The notes below the pieces were generated by a model. The model made no database searches and was not told the DNA's origin. It saw only the letters and a program-made list of their open reading frames with translations. A stretch of 64,000 nt of DNA from Nicoliella lavandulae (GTDB lineage Bacteria > Bacillota > Bacilli > Lactobacillales > Lactobacillaceae), in assembly GCF_037546185.1 (NCBI RefSeq), contig NZ_JAWMWH010000001.1, positions 868,001-932,000 on the forward strand. Direction: 5' to 3'. Shown here piece after piece: positions 16,616-26,338 of the stretch. A program made the position numbers and the translations under genes. Position 1 is the stretch's first letter. Each line of letters opens with the position of its first letter.

Positions 16616-17710
16616 ATGAGTACTGATTTTGAGAAGATTTTTGATAAGCTACAAGCGGCTGTCGACCGTTATGATGAATTGAATGAATTAATCAGTGATC
16701 CAGAAGTGATTGCTGATACCCCTCGATTCATGAAACTATCAAAAGAAGAGGGTAGTTTACGTGATTTAGTTGAGGCTTATAATAAGTACAAAAAAATTAC
16801 CGACGCCATCGAAGAAGATAAGGCCATGTTAGATGAAAAAATGGATGACGACATGACCGCAATGGTTAAGGATGAATTAGCTGATTTAACCCAACAAGAT
16901 GAAGAAATCGAAGAAGAGATTAAGATCATGTTGTTACCAAAGGATCCAAATGATGATAAAAATATCATTATGGAAATTCACGGTGCTGCTGGTGGGGACG
17001 AAGGAAGCTTATTTGCAGCCGACTTGTTCGGGATGTATTCCAAGTATGCTGAAAAGCAAGGTTGGAAGATTGAAGTCATTGATAAAAATGAAACTGAAGT
17101 GGGCGGCTTTAAGGAAATTACCCTAATGATTACTGGAAGTAAGGTTTATTCTAAGTTGAAGTATGAAAACGGGGCCCACCGGGTACAACGGATTCCGTCT
17201 ACTGAATCTGCTGGGCGGATTCATACCTCCACTGCAACCGTTGGGGTAATGCCTGAAGCTGAAGATGTGGATATTGATATCGATCCAAAGGATATTAGAA
17301 CCGATGTTTATCGGTCTTCTGGTGCCGGTGGTCAACATATTAATAAGACGTCATCGGCGGTTCGGATGACTCACTTGCCAACTGGAATCGTGGTAACGAT
17401 GCAAGATCAACGTTCCCAACAACAAAACCGGGCCAAAGCAATGCAAATCTTGCGGGCACGGGTTTACGATTATTACCAACAAAAAGAAACGGCTGCATAT
17501 GACGAACAACGTAAAAATGCAGTTGGAACCGGTGATCGTTCTGAACGAATCAGAACTTACAACTACCCCCAAAACCGGGTAACTGATCACCGAATTGGTT
17601 TAACGTTAAATAAATTGGATAAAATCATGAATGGTGATTTAGAAGAAATCATCGATGCCTTAATTATTTCTGACCAAGCACATAAGTTGGAGCAATTAAA
17701 TAATGGCTAG
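16616..17710 (+). CDS. prfA: peptide chain release factor 1
   Basis: Recognises UAA and UAG and triggers peptide release. The 364-residue protein has an N-terminal coiled-coil-like domain, the codon-reading motif P-S-T at residues 194-196 (PxT type, diagnostic of RF1) and the GGQ catalytic motif at 238-240, whose glutamine is the target of PrmC. GCGAGGA precedes the ATG. It overlaps prmC by 8 bp, consistent with joint translation of substrate and modifier. Confidence 0.97.
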   Translation: MSTDFEKIFDKLQAAVDRYDELNELISDPEVIADTPRFMKLSKEEGSLRDLVEAYNKYKKITDAIEEDKAMLDEKMDDDMTAMVKDELADLTQQDEEIEEEIKIMLLPKDPNDDKNIIMEIHGAAGGDEGSLFAADLFGMYSKYAEKQGWKIEVIDKNETEVGGFKEITLMITGSKVYSKLKYENGAHRVQRIPSTESAGRIHTSTATVGVMPEAEDVDIDIDPKDIRTDVYRSSGAGGQHINKTSSAVRMTHLPTGIVVTMQDQRSQQQNRAKAMQILRARVYDYYQQKETAAYDEQRKNAVGTGDRSERIRTYNYPQNRVTDHRIGLTLNKLDKIMNGDLEEIIDALIISDQAHKLEQLNNG

Positions 17711-18545
17711 TTCAATGACCTTTTTTGAAGCCCAACGATGGGCTTCTTTATTTATTCAAGAACATCAATTAGAACCAGAAGTGGCCCATTACCTATTAAC
17801 CAAGCGGCTGGATTGGTCTGATACAGACCTATTACTTCATTATCGTGATCAAATGACGCCGGCACAGTTACAACAGTTTCAAAAGGATATTGACCAATAT
17901 GTCAATGGTCACCCCCCTCAATATATCCTGGGTAAAGCTGATTTTTATGGTGAAACATTGGCAGTAAATTCAGATGTTTTGATTCCACGTCCGGAAACGG
18001 AGGAATTAGTGGACTGGATTTTACAAACGCATGATGAACGGCCATTAAATGTATTAGACGTTGGCACTGGTAGTGGAGCGATTGCCATTGCGCTACAAAT
18101 GAACCGCCCTGATTGGCAGGTAACTGGCTCGGATATTTCGGTAAATGCATTAAAAGTGGCAGCTAAAAATGCTAATGTTCGGAATTTACCGATAAAATGG
18201 ATTGAAAGTGACCTCTTTTCCTTAATTTTTGATAAAAAATACGATTTAATTGTCAGTAATCCCCCATATATTTCGGAAAATGAGGTAAAATATATGGATG
18301 AGAGCGTTATTAAGTACGAACCACACTTAGCATTATTTGCTGAGGATAATGGTCTTGCGCTTTATCAAAAGATTGCTGATCATTTTCAATCCGTTGCCAA
18401 GCCGCATGGTGATATTTTCTTGGAAATCGGTTTTCATCAAGAAACTGCCGTTGTTGATATTTTCAAACGAGCAGTTCCAGGTGCTAAAATTGAAACCAGA
18501 AAGGATTTTAATGGTAATTCCAGAATGATTAGGGTCAAATATTAA
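17703..18545 (+). CDS. prmC: release factor glutamine methyltransferase
   Basis: Methylates the GGQ glutamine of release factors using S-adenosylmethionine. The 280-residue protein has an N-terminal helical substrate-binding domain, SAM motif DVGTGSGAIAIAL, and the N5-glutamine methyltransferase motif NPPYIS. Its start overlaps the end of prfA by 8 bp; an in-frame ATG 12 bases later is an alternative start. Confidence 0.96.
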   Translation: MASSMTFFEAQRWASLFIQEHQLEPEVAHYLLTKRLDWSDTDLLLHYRDQMTPAQLQQFQKDIDQYVNGHPPQYILGKADFYGETLAVNSDVLIPRPETEELVDWILQTHDERPLNVLDVGTGSGAIAIALQMNRPDWQVTGSDISVNALKVAAKNANVRNLPIKWIESDLFSLIFDKKYDLIVSNPPYISENEVKYMDESVIKYEPHLALFAEDNGLALYQKIADHFQSVAKPHGDIFLEIGFHQETAVVDIFKRAVPGAKIETRKDFNGNSRMIRVKY

Positions 18546-18559
18546 GGAGGAATCAAAGG

Positions 18560-19582
18560 TTGGAAACTCACATTTATCAGCCAAGTGATGTTAAGCTTGC
18601 GGCTGAAGATATCAAACGTGGTGATTTAGTTGCTTTCCCTACCGAAACGGTCTACGGATTGGGAGCGGATGCGACGAATGAAGCTGCGGTCAAAAAAGTT
18701 TATGCGGCAAAGGGACGGCCAAGTGATAATCCATTGATTGTGCATGTTTCAGGAATTGAGGCGGTTGAAAAATATGCCGAACCACTATCTGAAGATGCCA
18801 AAAAATTGATTAAAACGTTTTGGCCTGGGCCTTTAACAATAATCTTTAAATTAAAGCCAAATGCACTTTCAAAGGCGGTAACTGGGGGACTGGATACAGC
18901 TGCATTTCGGAATCCGAAGAATCAAGTGATGATCGACTTGATTAAAACGGCTGGCGTCCCACTAGTTGGTCCGTCTGCAAATACTTCAGGTAAGCCTAGT
19001 CCAACGACTGCTGAACATGTTTACCATGATCTAAAGGGTAAAATTGCGGGAATATTGGACGATGGTCCGACTGAAATTGGGGTTGAGTCGACAGTGTTAG
19101 ACATGTCGACTGATACGCCAGCGATTTTACGGCCTGGTGGCGTGACTGCAGAACAAATTCGTGCAGTTATTGGTACCGTCGATGATGGTAAACACAGCGT
19201 TTCCGGCAATGAAGCACCTAAGGCACCTGGAATGAAATATAAACATTATGCACCAAGTGCTCAGGTTTATATTGTTGACCATGATGCTGACTGGCAACAA
19301 GCTAGTCAATGGGTTGCGGCTCAACCAAACAAGGTGGGCATTATGACGACCGATGCGATTTTAAATCACATCGATTGGCCAGCAAACGCCGAACCATTTA
19401 GTTTGGGAGCAGATGTAGCATCGGCGAGTCATTTACTATTCAAAGGGCTCCGCCACTTTGATGATGAACCAGATGTAAAGGCGATTTTAACTGAAGGATT
19501 TAGTGCAAGTGGATTAGGTGAAGCATACATGAACCGGTTGAATAAATCAGCTGGCCAAATGCATTTTGAGATTAAAAAATAA
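18560..19582 (+). CDS. ywlC: L-threonylcarbamoyladenylate synthase (Sua5/YwlC)
   Basis: Makes the threonylcarbamoyl-AMP used for the t6A modification of ANN-decoding tRNAs. The 340-residue protein has the long Sua5 form: an N-terminal YrdC domain (VAFPTETVYGLGADA, YAAKGRPSDNPLIVH, VGPSANTSGKPSPTT) followed by a C-terminal Sua5 domain after the PGMKYKHYAPSA linker motif. The TTG at 18560 is preceded by AAGGAGG at the right distance and lies 14 bases after prmC, so this is the same operon. Confidence 0.95.
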   Translation: METHIYQPSDVKLAAEDIKRGDLVAFPTETVYGLGADATNEAAVKKVYAAKGRPSDNPLIVHVSGIEAVEKYAEPLSEDAKKLIKTFWPGPLTIIFKLKPNALSKAVTGGLDTAAFRNPKNQVMIDLIKTAGVPLVGPSANTSGKPSPTTAEHVYHDLKGKIAGILDDGPTEIGVESTVLDMSTDTPAILRPGGVTAEQIRAVIGTVDDGKHSVSGNEAPKAPGMKYKHYAPSAQVYIVDHDADWQQASQWVAAQPNKVGIMTTDAILNHIDWPANAEPFSLGADVASASHLLFKGLRHFDDEPDVKAILTEGFSASGLGEAYMNRLNKSAGQMHFEIKK

Positions 19583-19637
19583 CTGGTTATGAATATTGGC
19601 GTCATTTTTGGAATAAAAAACATGAGGGGTTTTAGTA

Positions 19638-20882
19638 ATGATTAAATATGATTATCGCGCAGCAGATCCAGAACTATGGGGAGCAATTGACAACGAAAAG
19701 CAACGTCAACAAGACAATATCGAATTAATTGCATCCGAAAACATCACATCAGATGCAGTGATGGCAGCTCAAGGCTCCGTCTTAACTAATAAGTACGCTG
19801 AAGGTCTTCCAGGCAAACGTTACTATGGTGGTTGTGAATTCATCGATGTCGTAGAACAACTTGCCATTGACCGGGCTAAGAAACTATTTGGTGCTGAATT
19901 TGCTAACGTTCAACCACATTCAGGATCACAAGCTAACCAAGCTGCTTATGCCGCATTCTTAAAGCCAGGTGACCGGATTTTAGGGATGGACCTAAATGCT
20001 GGTGGTCATTTAAGTCACGGTGCTAAGTTCAATTTCTCTGGTAAGATTTATGATACTTTCTCATATGGTCTTGATCCTAACAGTGAAGAATTAGATTACG
20101 ATGCAATCCTAGCAGCTGCTAAGGAAGTTAAACCTAAGATGATTGTTGCCGGAGCTTCTGCATACAGTCGGATTATTGACTGGACTAAGTTTAGAGCCAT
20201 TGCTGATGAAGTTGGCGCTTACTTAATGGTTGATATGGCTCACATCGCAGGATTAGTTGCTACTGGTTTACACCCAAGTCCAGTTGGCATCGCTGATGTT
20301 GTTACTACTACTACTCACAAGACCCTTCGTGGCCCTCGTGGTGGATTGATTTTATCTCAAGAAAAGTACGCTAAGAAGATCAATAGTGCCGTCTTCCCTG
20401 GTACGCAAGGTGGACCTTTAGAACACGTGATCGCTGCTAAGGCTGAAACCTTTAGAGAAGACTTACAACCTGAATACAAGACTTACTGTGAACAAATTGT
20501 TAAAAATGCTAAGGCAATGGCTAAGGTATTTAACGATTCTGATAACGTAAGCGTTGTTTCTGGCGGAACTGATAACCACTTATTAAACTTAGACTTAAGT
20601 AACACTGATATCTCTGGTCGTGAACTTCAAGAAATGTTAGAATCAGTAATGATTACTACTAATAAAGAAATGCTACCAAATGATAAGCGCAAGCCAACAG
20701 AAACTAGTGGAATCCGGATTGGGACTCCAGCCATTACTACTCGTGGTTTTAAAGAAGAAGATGCTACTTTAGTAGCTAAGTTAATCATGGACGTAATTAA
20801 CGGCCATGGTGATGATGAAGTAATGAAGGAAGTCCGTGCCGGAGTTCAAGGATTGACTGACGCTCACCCAATCGAATGGTAA
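19638..20882 (+). CDS. glyA: serine hydroxymethyltransferase
   Basis: PLP enzyme that interconverts serine and glycine and charges tetrahydrofolate with a one-carbon unit. The 414-residue protein has the expected length and the PLP lysine K228 in TTTTHKTLRGPRGG, with PHSGSQAN and DMAHIAGLVA also matching. GAGGGG precedes the ATG. Upstream 55 bases contain no clear terminator, so it probably continues the tdk operon. Confidence 0.97.
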   Translation: MIKYDYRAADPELWGAIDNEKQRQQDNIELIASENITSDAVMAAQGSVLTNKYAEGLPGKRYYGGCEFIDVVEQLAIDRAKKLFGAEFANVQPHSGSQANQAAYAAFLKPGDRILGMDLNAGGHLSHGAKFNFSGKIYDTFSYGLDPNSEELDYDAILAAAKEVKPKMIVAGASAYSRIIDWTKFRAIADEVGAYLMVDMAHIAGLVATGLHPSPVGIADVVTTTTHKTLRGPRGGLILSQEKYAKKINSAVFPGTQGGPLEHVIAAKAETFREDLQPEYKTYCEQIVKNAKAMAKVFNDSDNVSVVSGGTDNHLLNLDLSNTDISGRELQEMLESVMITTNKEMLPNDKRKPTETSGIRIGTPAITTRGFKEEDATLVAKLIMDVINGHGDDEVMKEVRAGVQGLTDAHPIEW

Positions 20883-20898
20883 GCTAAAGGAGATTAAC

Positions 20899-21531
20899 AT
20901 GGGTAAACTGGAAGTTATGAATCATCCGTTAATTCAACATAAATTAACCATTATTCGGGATAAGAACTGTGGAACACGTGAATTTCGTGAAGTAACCAAC
21001 GAAATTGCACGGCTATTAGCTTTTGAAGCTTCACGGAACTTACCAATGGAAGATGTTGAAATTGAAACGCCAATGGGCAAGACCACTGCCAAACAATTGG
21101 CTGGAAAGAAACTAGCCGTAGTGCCGATTTTACGGGCCGGAATTGGAATGGTCGATGGAATGCTTGATTTGATTCCAGCTGCTAAGGTAGGCCATATTGG
21201 GATGTTTAGAGACGAAGGAACATTCGAACCACATGAATACTTCGTTAAATTACCTTCTGATATTGATCAACGTCAAATTTTTGTTGTTGATCCAATGCTT
21301 GCAACTGGTGGTTCTGCCATCATGGCCATTGATGCGCTTAAACGGCGTGGTGCACTTCCTGAAAATATTAAATTTGTTTGTTTAGTTGCGGCTCCAGAAG
21401 GGGTTAAAGCTTTACAGGATGCCCATCCAGATGTCGATATCATTGCCGCTGCTTTGGACGATCACTTAGAAAACGGATACATTTTCCCTGGACTAGGTGA
21501 TGCTGGAGACCGGTTATTCGGCACCAAATAA
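20899..21531 (+). CDS. upp: uracil phosphoribosyltransferase
   Basis: Salvages uracil to UMP with PRPP. The 210-residue protein has the family's usual length, the conserved VPILRAGIGMVDGM segment and the PRPP-binding loop VVDPMLATGGSA. It starts 16 bases after glyA behind AAAGGAG. A terminator follows and separates it from the ATP synthase operon. Confidence 0.97.
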   Translation: MGKLEVMNHPLIQHKLTIIRDKNCGTREFREVTNEIARLLAFEASRNLPMEDVEIETPMGKTTAKQLAGKKLAVVPILRAGIGMVDGMLDLIPAAKVGHIGMFRDEGTFEPHEYFVKLPSDIDQRQIFVVDPMLATGGSAIMAIDALKRRGALPENIKFVCLVAAPEGVKALQDAHPDVDIIAAALDDHLENGYIFPGLGDAGDRLFGTK

Positions 21532-21536
21532 TAAAA

Positions 21537-21568
21537 GATTGCTATCTATTTCGATAGCAATTTTTTTG
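21537..21568 (+). terminator. terminator after upp
   Basis: Stem ATTGCTATC / GATAGCAAT with a TATTTC-type loop and seven T residues. Confidence 0.9.
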
Positions 21569-21624
21569 TAGCGTTGTGTTTCTTATCATTGGTGAACACA
21601 ATTAGCTTAAACTATCTTTTTGCT

Positions 21625-21653
21625 TTGAAATATATGTAAAACAGTGGTAATAT
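21625..21653 (+). promoter_or_regulatory. candidate promoter of the atp operon, with a leader hairpin downstream
   Basis: TTGAAA (21625-21630), 17 bases, TAATAT (21648-21653) with an upstream TG (extended -10). The predicted leader of about 120 nt carries a hairpin at 21658-21691 (AGTG...GTATTTAAGT / ACTAAATAC...CACT) followed by T residues, and another weak hairpin TTACA/TGTAA at 21718-21734. Confidence 0.55.
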
Positions 21654-21780
21654 TTTGAGTGTATTTAAGTAAGACTAAATACAAATTCACTTTTTAATAA
21701 ATAATCTTGTATATTTATTACATTTATTTTGTAATGGGTGTATTATGGTTGGATAGGTTACATGAAAAGAGGTGAAATTC

Positions 21781-22497
21781 TTGAATGAGCAACTTTCAAC
21801 TTTCCGCCTTGGTGGATTAACATTTAACATTGGAAGTATGGTTGCAGCAACAGTTGCTGCTGCAATTGTACTAGTACTTGTGATTTGGTTATCACGAAAT
21901 TTACAGGTTCGCCCAAGTAGTAAACGACAAGCGGTATTAGAAGCCCTAATCAACTTCTCGAATACTACAACGAAGGGGTCCATGAGCGACAGTGATGCTG
22001 CTAGCTTTAAACTATATGGATTTGTATTATTTGTCTTGATTTTTGTATCAAACCAATTAGGTTTAATGCTTCAAGTGGATATCAACGGTGTTACCTATGT
22101 GAAGAGTCCGACAGCGGACCCAATCTTTACAATGACGCTTGCGCTATTTACGATTGCATTATCTCACTACGCGGGTGTTAAGAAATTAGGGTTTGGGAAC
22201 TATTTTAAGAATACGTACCTAGAACCATTTGTGTTCTGGTTCCCACTCGCATTGTTTGAAGAATTTTCGAATTTCCTAACCCTAGGACTTCGTTTATTCG
22301 GGGTTATTTATGCTGGTGAAATCCTATTGAAACTTGTCGGTGGTCTGGCATTCTCTCACGGGATTGTCACGATCATTGGATTAGCTCCAATTGAGTTAAT
22401 TTGGCAAGCATTTTCAATATTCTTAGGTGCGATCCAAGCCTACGTATTTGTAACCTTAACTTCAGTATATATTAATGGAAAAATATCTGCTGAATAA
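21781..22497 (+). CDS. atpB: ATP synthase subunit a (Fo)
   Basis: Proton half-channel subunit of the F1Fo ATPase, which in lactic acid bacteria mainly pumps protons out for pH control. The 238-residue membrane protein has about five to six helices and the conserved arginine in FLTLGLRLFG that faces the c-ring glutamate. The TTG at 21781 is chosen because AAGAGGTG at 21765-21772 is well spaced for it; a GTG at 21772 overlaps that site. It is the first gene of atpBEFHAGDC; no atpI is seen upstream. Confidence 0.96.
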   Translation: MNEQLSTFRLGGLTFNIGSMVAATVAAAIVLVLVIWLSRNLQVRPSSKRQAVLEALINFSNTTTKGSMSDSDAASFKLYGFVLFVLIFVSNQLGLMLQVDINGVTYVKSPTADPIFTMTLALFTIALSHYAGVKKLGFGNYFKNTYLEPFVFWFPLALFEEFSNFLTLGLRLFGVIYAGEILLKLVGGLAFSHGIVTIIGLAPIELIWQAFSIFLGAIQAYVFVTLTSVYINGKISAE

Positions 22498-22536
22498 TAT
22501 ATTTTAAATTGTCAATAAATAAGGAGGACTATAGTC

Positions 22537-22749
22537 ATGGGATTAATCGGAGCTGGTATTGCTTTAGCAGGTGCTGCCATCGGTGGTGGTATCGGTGATG
22601 GTATCGTTGCTTCTAAGTTACTAGAAGGAATGGTTCGTCAACCAGAAATGCAAGGTAAGTTATTTACTAACATGTTTATCGGTGTTGGTTTAGTTGAAGC
22701 TATGCCTATCTTAGCTGTCGTTGTTGGTTTCATTCTTATGAACAAGTAA
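22537..22749 (+). CDS. atpE: ATP synthase subunit c (Fo ring)
   Basis: A 70-residue two-helix hairpin forming the proton-carrying ring. Helix 1 carries the glycine-rich motif AIGGGIGDGIVAS and helix 2 the proton-binding glutamate in GLVEAMPILAVVV. The sodium-binding residue set of Na+-type rings is not evident, so it is most likely H+-coupled. AAGGAGG precedes the ATG. Confidence 0.97.
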   Translation: MGLIGAGIALAGAAIGGGIGDGIVASKLLEGMVRQPEMQGKLFTNMFIGVGLVEAMPILAVVVGFILMNK

Positions 22750-22792
22750 TTTAAAATTACAACATTACATTGACGTAAGGAGGTGTCAATAG

Positions 22793-23311
22793 ATGCTTTC
22801 ACAGTTGGTATTAGGGGCTGACCTAGCCTATGGAACAATGCTTTACTACTTAGTTTTATTCTTAGTACTAGTATGGTTAATCAAGGTTTTTGCTTGGAAG
22901 CCCATCAACAAAATGTTGAATGACCGGACGAATCAAATCGTTAGTGATATTGATGCAGCTAATAAAAAGCACCAGGAAGCTGATGCTTTAGCAAAGCAAC
23001 GTCAAGATGCACTTGCTAAGTCACATGATGAAGCAAGTTCAATCATTAACAACGCCAAGCAATCAGGTCAAAAGCAACAAGAACAAATTGTGTCTGACGC
23101 TCAAAATGATGCTCAAACCATCAAGGCCAATGCTCAAAAGAGTATTGAACAAGAACGTCAAGAAGTATTAGCAAATACCAAAAATGATGTGGCAGATTTA
23201 TCTATTGAAATCGCTTCTAAAATCATTCAAAAAGAATTAAACGCGAACGACCAGAAGGCGCTAATTGATTCTTACATCGAAGGGTTGGGGAAGCAAAATG
23301 AGTCTAGATAA
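22793..23311 (+). CDS. atpF: ATP synthase subunit b (peripheral stalk)
   Basis: A 172-residue protein with one N-terminal membrane helix (about residues 13-32) and a long charged helix rich in Ala, Gln, Lys and Glu that forms the stator coiled coil. AAGGAGGTG precedes the ATG. It overlaps atpH by 14 bp. Confidence 0.95.
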   Translation: MLSQLVLGADLAYGTMLYYLVLFLVLVWLIKVFAWKPINKMLNDRTNQIVSDIDAANKKHQEADALAKQRQDALAKSHDEASSIINNAKQSGQKQQEQIVSDAQNDAQTIKANAQKSIEQERQEVLANTKNDVADLSIEIASKIIQKELNANDQKALIDSYIEGLGKQNESR

Positions 23312-23843
23312 AGTTACATTTTCAAAACGTTACGCGAAAGCGTTATTTGATTTATTAAAGTCTGACAATGAGTTAGATTCTGGTTATGAAGACCTACAGT
23401 CAATTAAGGCTGTGTTTGAAGATAACCCAAGTTTGTCATCTGTTCTAAGTGATGTTAGTTTTTCAGAAACTAACAAGGAACAGTTAATTAAATCAATGAT
23501 TGACAATGCTAGTTCAAAATACATTCAAAATTTGATTAAAGTATTAGCTGGTAGTGACAATATGGATAAAATGGTAAGCATTATCGATGCCTTCGTTGAC
23601 ATTTATGATGAATACAACAACATTGTCCACGCTGATTTAATCAGTGCAGTGCCACTTGATGCTGATCAACAATCTAAATTGAAGGCCGCTTTCGCAGCTC
23701 GGACCGGAGCTAAGAAGGTTGTTTTGAATAGCAAGGTCGATGCAAGTATTATTGGTGGTTTAGTAATTAAATCATCTGATGTTATCTTTGATGGGAGCGT
23801 TAAGTCCAAGCTTAACCGTGTAAAACAACTCTTATTAAAGTAA
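23298..23843 (+). CDS. atpH: ATP synthase subunit delta
   Basis: A 181-residue stator subunit linking the b dimer to the top of F1. It shows the N-terminal six-helix domain (FSKRYAKALFDLL) and the C-terminal family signature ending VIFDGSVKSKLNRVKQLL. The ATG at 23298 lies behind GGGTTGGGG and within the end of atpF; an earlier in-frame start at 23265 is not favoured. Confidence 0.95.
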   Translation: MSLDKVTFSKRYAKALFDLLKSDNELDSGYEDLQSIKAVFEDNPSLSSVLSDVSFSETNKEQLIKSMIDNASSKYIQNLIKVLAGSDNMDKMVSIIDAFVDIYDEYNNIVHADLISAVPLDADQQSKLKAAFAARTGAKKVVLNSKVDASIIGGLVIKSSDVIFDGSVKSKLNRVKQLLLK

Positions 23844-23873
23844 CGATATCTAATCGAAGAGGTGAAAACTTTT

Positions 23874-25406
23874 ATGAGCATTAAGGCTGAGGAAATCAGT
23901 GCTTTAATCAAGCAACAATTAGCCGGATACAAAGACGAGCTATCAGTTGAAGAAACTGGTGTTGTTACCTACGTTGGTGACGGGATTGCTCGTGCTCACG
24001 GTCTAAACAATGCTTTATCTGGTGAATTGCTTGAATTCTCAGATGGCGTATACGGAATGGTTCAAAACCTCGAAAGCAATGATGTTGGTATCGTTGTTTT
24101 AGGAGATTTCGATGGCATTCGTGAAGGCGATGCTGTTAAGCGTACTGGCCGAATCATGGAAGTTCCAGTTGGTGAAAATTTGGTTGGACGAGTTGTTAAC
24201 TCACTAGGTCAACCAATCGATGGTAAGGGTGACATCAAGAATGATGGAACCTTACCAATTGAACGTAAAGCCCCTGGAATCATGGATCGGAAGAGTGTCG
24301 ATGAACCATTACAAACTGGAATCAAGGCGATTGATTCATTAGTTCCAATTGGTCGGGGTCAACGTGAATTAATCATTGGTGACCGTAAGACTGGTAAGAC
24401 TTCAATCGCAATCGATACCATCTTGAACCAAAAAGATCAAGATATGATTTGTATTTACGTTGCAATTGGTCAAAAGGATTCAACTGTACGTAGTCAAGTT
24501 AATACGCTTGAAAAGTTTGGTGCAATGGACTACACCATCGTTGTTTCTGCTGGTCCTTCTGAACCAGCTCCATTACTTTACATTGCTCCTTATGCTGGGA
24601 CTGCAATGGGTGAATACTTTATGAATAAGGGTAAGCATGTTTTGATTGTCTACGATGATCTTACAAAACAAGCTAACGCTTACCGTGAATTATCACTTAT
24701 TTTACGTCGTCCTCCAGGTCGTGAAGCTTATCCTGGTGATATCTTCTACACCCACTCACGTTTACTAGAACGTTGTGCTAAGTTGAGCGACAAGTTAGGT
24801 GGCGGTTCAATTACTGGTTTACCAATCGTTGAAACCCAAGCCGGGGATGTTTCTGCATATATCCCAACTAACGTTATTTCCATTACTGATGGTCAAATCT
24901 TCTTAAACGCTGATTCATTCTACTCTGGAATTCGTCCAGCCATCGATGCCGGAACTTCTGTTTCTCGGGTTGGTGGGGATGCTCAAATCAAAGCGATGAA
25001 GAAGGTTGGTGGGACCCTTCGTTTGGATCTTGCCTCATATCGTGAATTGGAATCATTTGCTCAATTTGGTTCTGATCTTGATGAAGCAACCCAAGCTAAG
25101 TTGAATCGTGGGGCTAGAACCGTTGAAGTTCTTAAGCAACCACTTCATGATCCACTACCCGTTGAACAACAAGTCCTTGTACTTTTCTGTTTAACTCGTG
25201 GATTCTTAGATTCAATTGAACTTGAAGATATTCAACGTTACCAAGATGAAGTAATCGACTTCTTCAAGTCCAACCACCAAGACTTATTAGACAGTATCGT
25301 TAAGACTGGTAACTTACCAGACGAAGATGATATGGCTAATGCAGTTAAGGAATTTGCTTCAAATTTCCAACCAAGTCAATCACAAAAAGACGCACAAACT
25401 AACTAG
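23874..25406 (+). CDS. atpA: ATP synthase subunit alpha (F1)
   Basis: A 510-residue non-catalytic nucleotide-binding subunit of the F1 hexamer, with P-loop GDRKTGKT at residues 169-176, the regulatory IYVAIGQKDSTV segment and the family signature PAIDAGTSVSRVGG. The ATG at 23874 is preferred because AAGAGGTG at 23857-23864 is well spaced; a GTG at 23862 lies in that ribosome site. Confidence 0.97.
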   Translation: MSIKAEEISALIKQQLAGYKDELSVEETGVVTYVGDGIARAHGLNNALSGELLEFSDGVYGMVQNLESNDVGIVVLGDFDGIREGDAVKRTGRIMEVPVGENLVGRVVNSLGQPIDGKGDIKNDGTLPIERKAPGIMDRKSVDEPLQTGIKAIDSLVPIGRGQRELIIGDRKTGKTSIAIDTILNQKDQDMICIYVAIGQKDSTVRSQVNTLEKFGAMDYTIVVSAGPSEPAPLLYIAPYAGTAMGEYFMNKGKHVLIVYDDLTKQANAYRELSLILRRPPGREAYPGDIFYTHSRLLERCAKLSDKLGGGSITGLPIVETQAGDVSAYIPTNVISITDGQIFLNADSFYSGIRPAIDAGTSVSRVGGDAQIKAMKKVGGTLRLDLASYRELESFAQFGSDLDEATQAKLNRGARTVEVLKQPLHDPLPVEQQVLVLFCLTRGFLDSIELEDIQRYQDEVIDFFKSNHQDLLDSIVKTGNLPDEDDMANAVKEFASNFQPSQSQKDAQTN

Positions 25407-25426
25407 CTTGAAGGGATGGTGAGAAA

Positions 25427-26317
25427 ATGGCTTTAAATGATGTAAAACATCGAATTCAATCGACTAAGAAAACACATCAAATTACAACTGCGATGGAAAT
25501 GGTTCAAACTGCTAAGTTAAACCAAATTCAAAAACACTCCGTCAACTATGATCAATACGTTTCACGGGTTAAAGCAGTTGTATTGCATTTAGCTAAGACT
25601 CATTTATTAGATAACTTTAATTCCTCAAGTAAGTCTGACCAAAAAGGAAAGACAGCCTATTTAGTTATTACGTCTGATCGTGGAATGGTTGGAAGTTATA
25701 ATAGTAATGTTATTCGTGGTGCGAATGAATTTATTCAAAAGCACACGCCAAATTCTGATGATTACCTATTATTAACGGTTGGTGGAAACGGTGCTGACTT
25801 TTATAAGAAGCGTGGCGCAAACGTTGCTTATGAATATCGTGGTGTTTCCGATATTCCTACTTTTAGAGAAGTTAAGGAAATCGTTGATACAGTAACATCA
25901 ATGTACAATGATGGCGTATTTAGCGAATTATATGTTTGTTACAGTCACTTCGTTAACCGGGTGACTTCAAACTTTCGGGCTGAAAAGATGTTGCCATTAG
26001 ACAATGATACAATTAATACAGGGAAGAGTGGCGATGTGCAAGCATCCGAAATCGGACCTACTTATGACGTTGAACCAGATGAAGGTTCCGTATTGAAGGT
26101 TGTTATTCCTCAATACACTGAAGGGTTAGTATTCGGGGCAATCCTAGATGCTAAAACTTCTGAACATGCATGTAGTTCATCTGCCATGAGTGCTGCTTCT
26201 GATAATGCAGAAGATTTAATTGGTAAATTGCAATTACAATATAATCGAGCTCGTCAGGCTGCGATTACCACCGAAATTACTGAAATTACTGGTGGTCAAG
26301 AAGCCTTGAAGCATTAA
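25427..26317 (+). CDS. atpG: ATP synthase subunit gamma (F1)
   Basis: A 296-residue central rotor shaft. The N-terminal helix (LNDVKHRIQSTKKTHQIT-type) and the C-terminal helix (NRARQAAITTEITEI) are the conserved coiled-coil arms. The middle insertion near residues 185-215 is variable in lactobacilli. The ATG follows GAAGGGATGGTGA, 20 bases after atpA. Confidence 0.96.
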   Translation: MALNDVKHRIQSTKKTHQITTAMEMVQTAKLNQIQKHSVNYDQYVSRVKAVVLHLAKTHLLDNFNSSSKSDQKGKTAYLVITSDRGMVGSYNSNVIRGANEFIQKHTPNSDDYLLLTVGGNGADFYKKRGANVAYEYRGVSDIPTFREVKEIVDTVTSMYNDGVFSELYVCYSHFVNRVTSNFRAEKMLPLDNDTINTGKSGDVQASEIGPTYDVEPDEGSVLKVVIPQYTEGLVFGAILDAKTSEHACSSSAMSAASDNAEDLIGKLQLQYNRARQAAITTEITEITGGQEALKH

Positions 26318-26338
26318 TATGGGAGGAATTAACGAATA

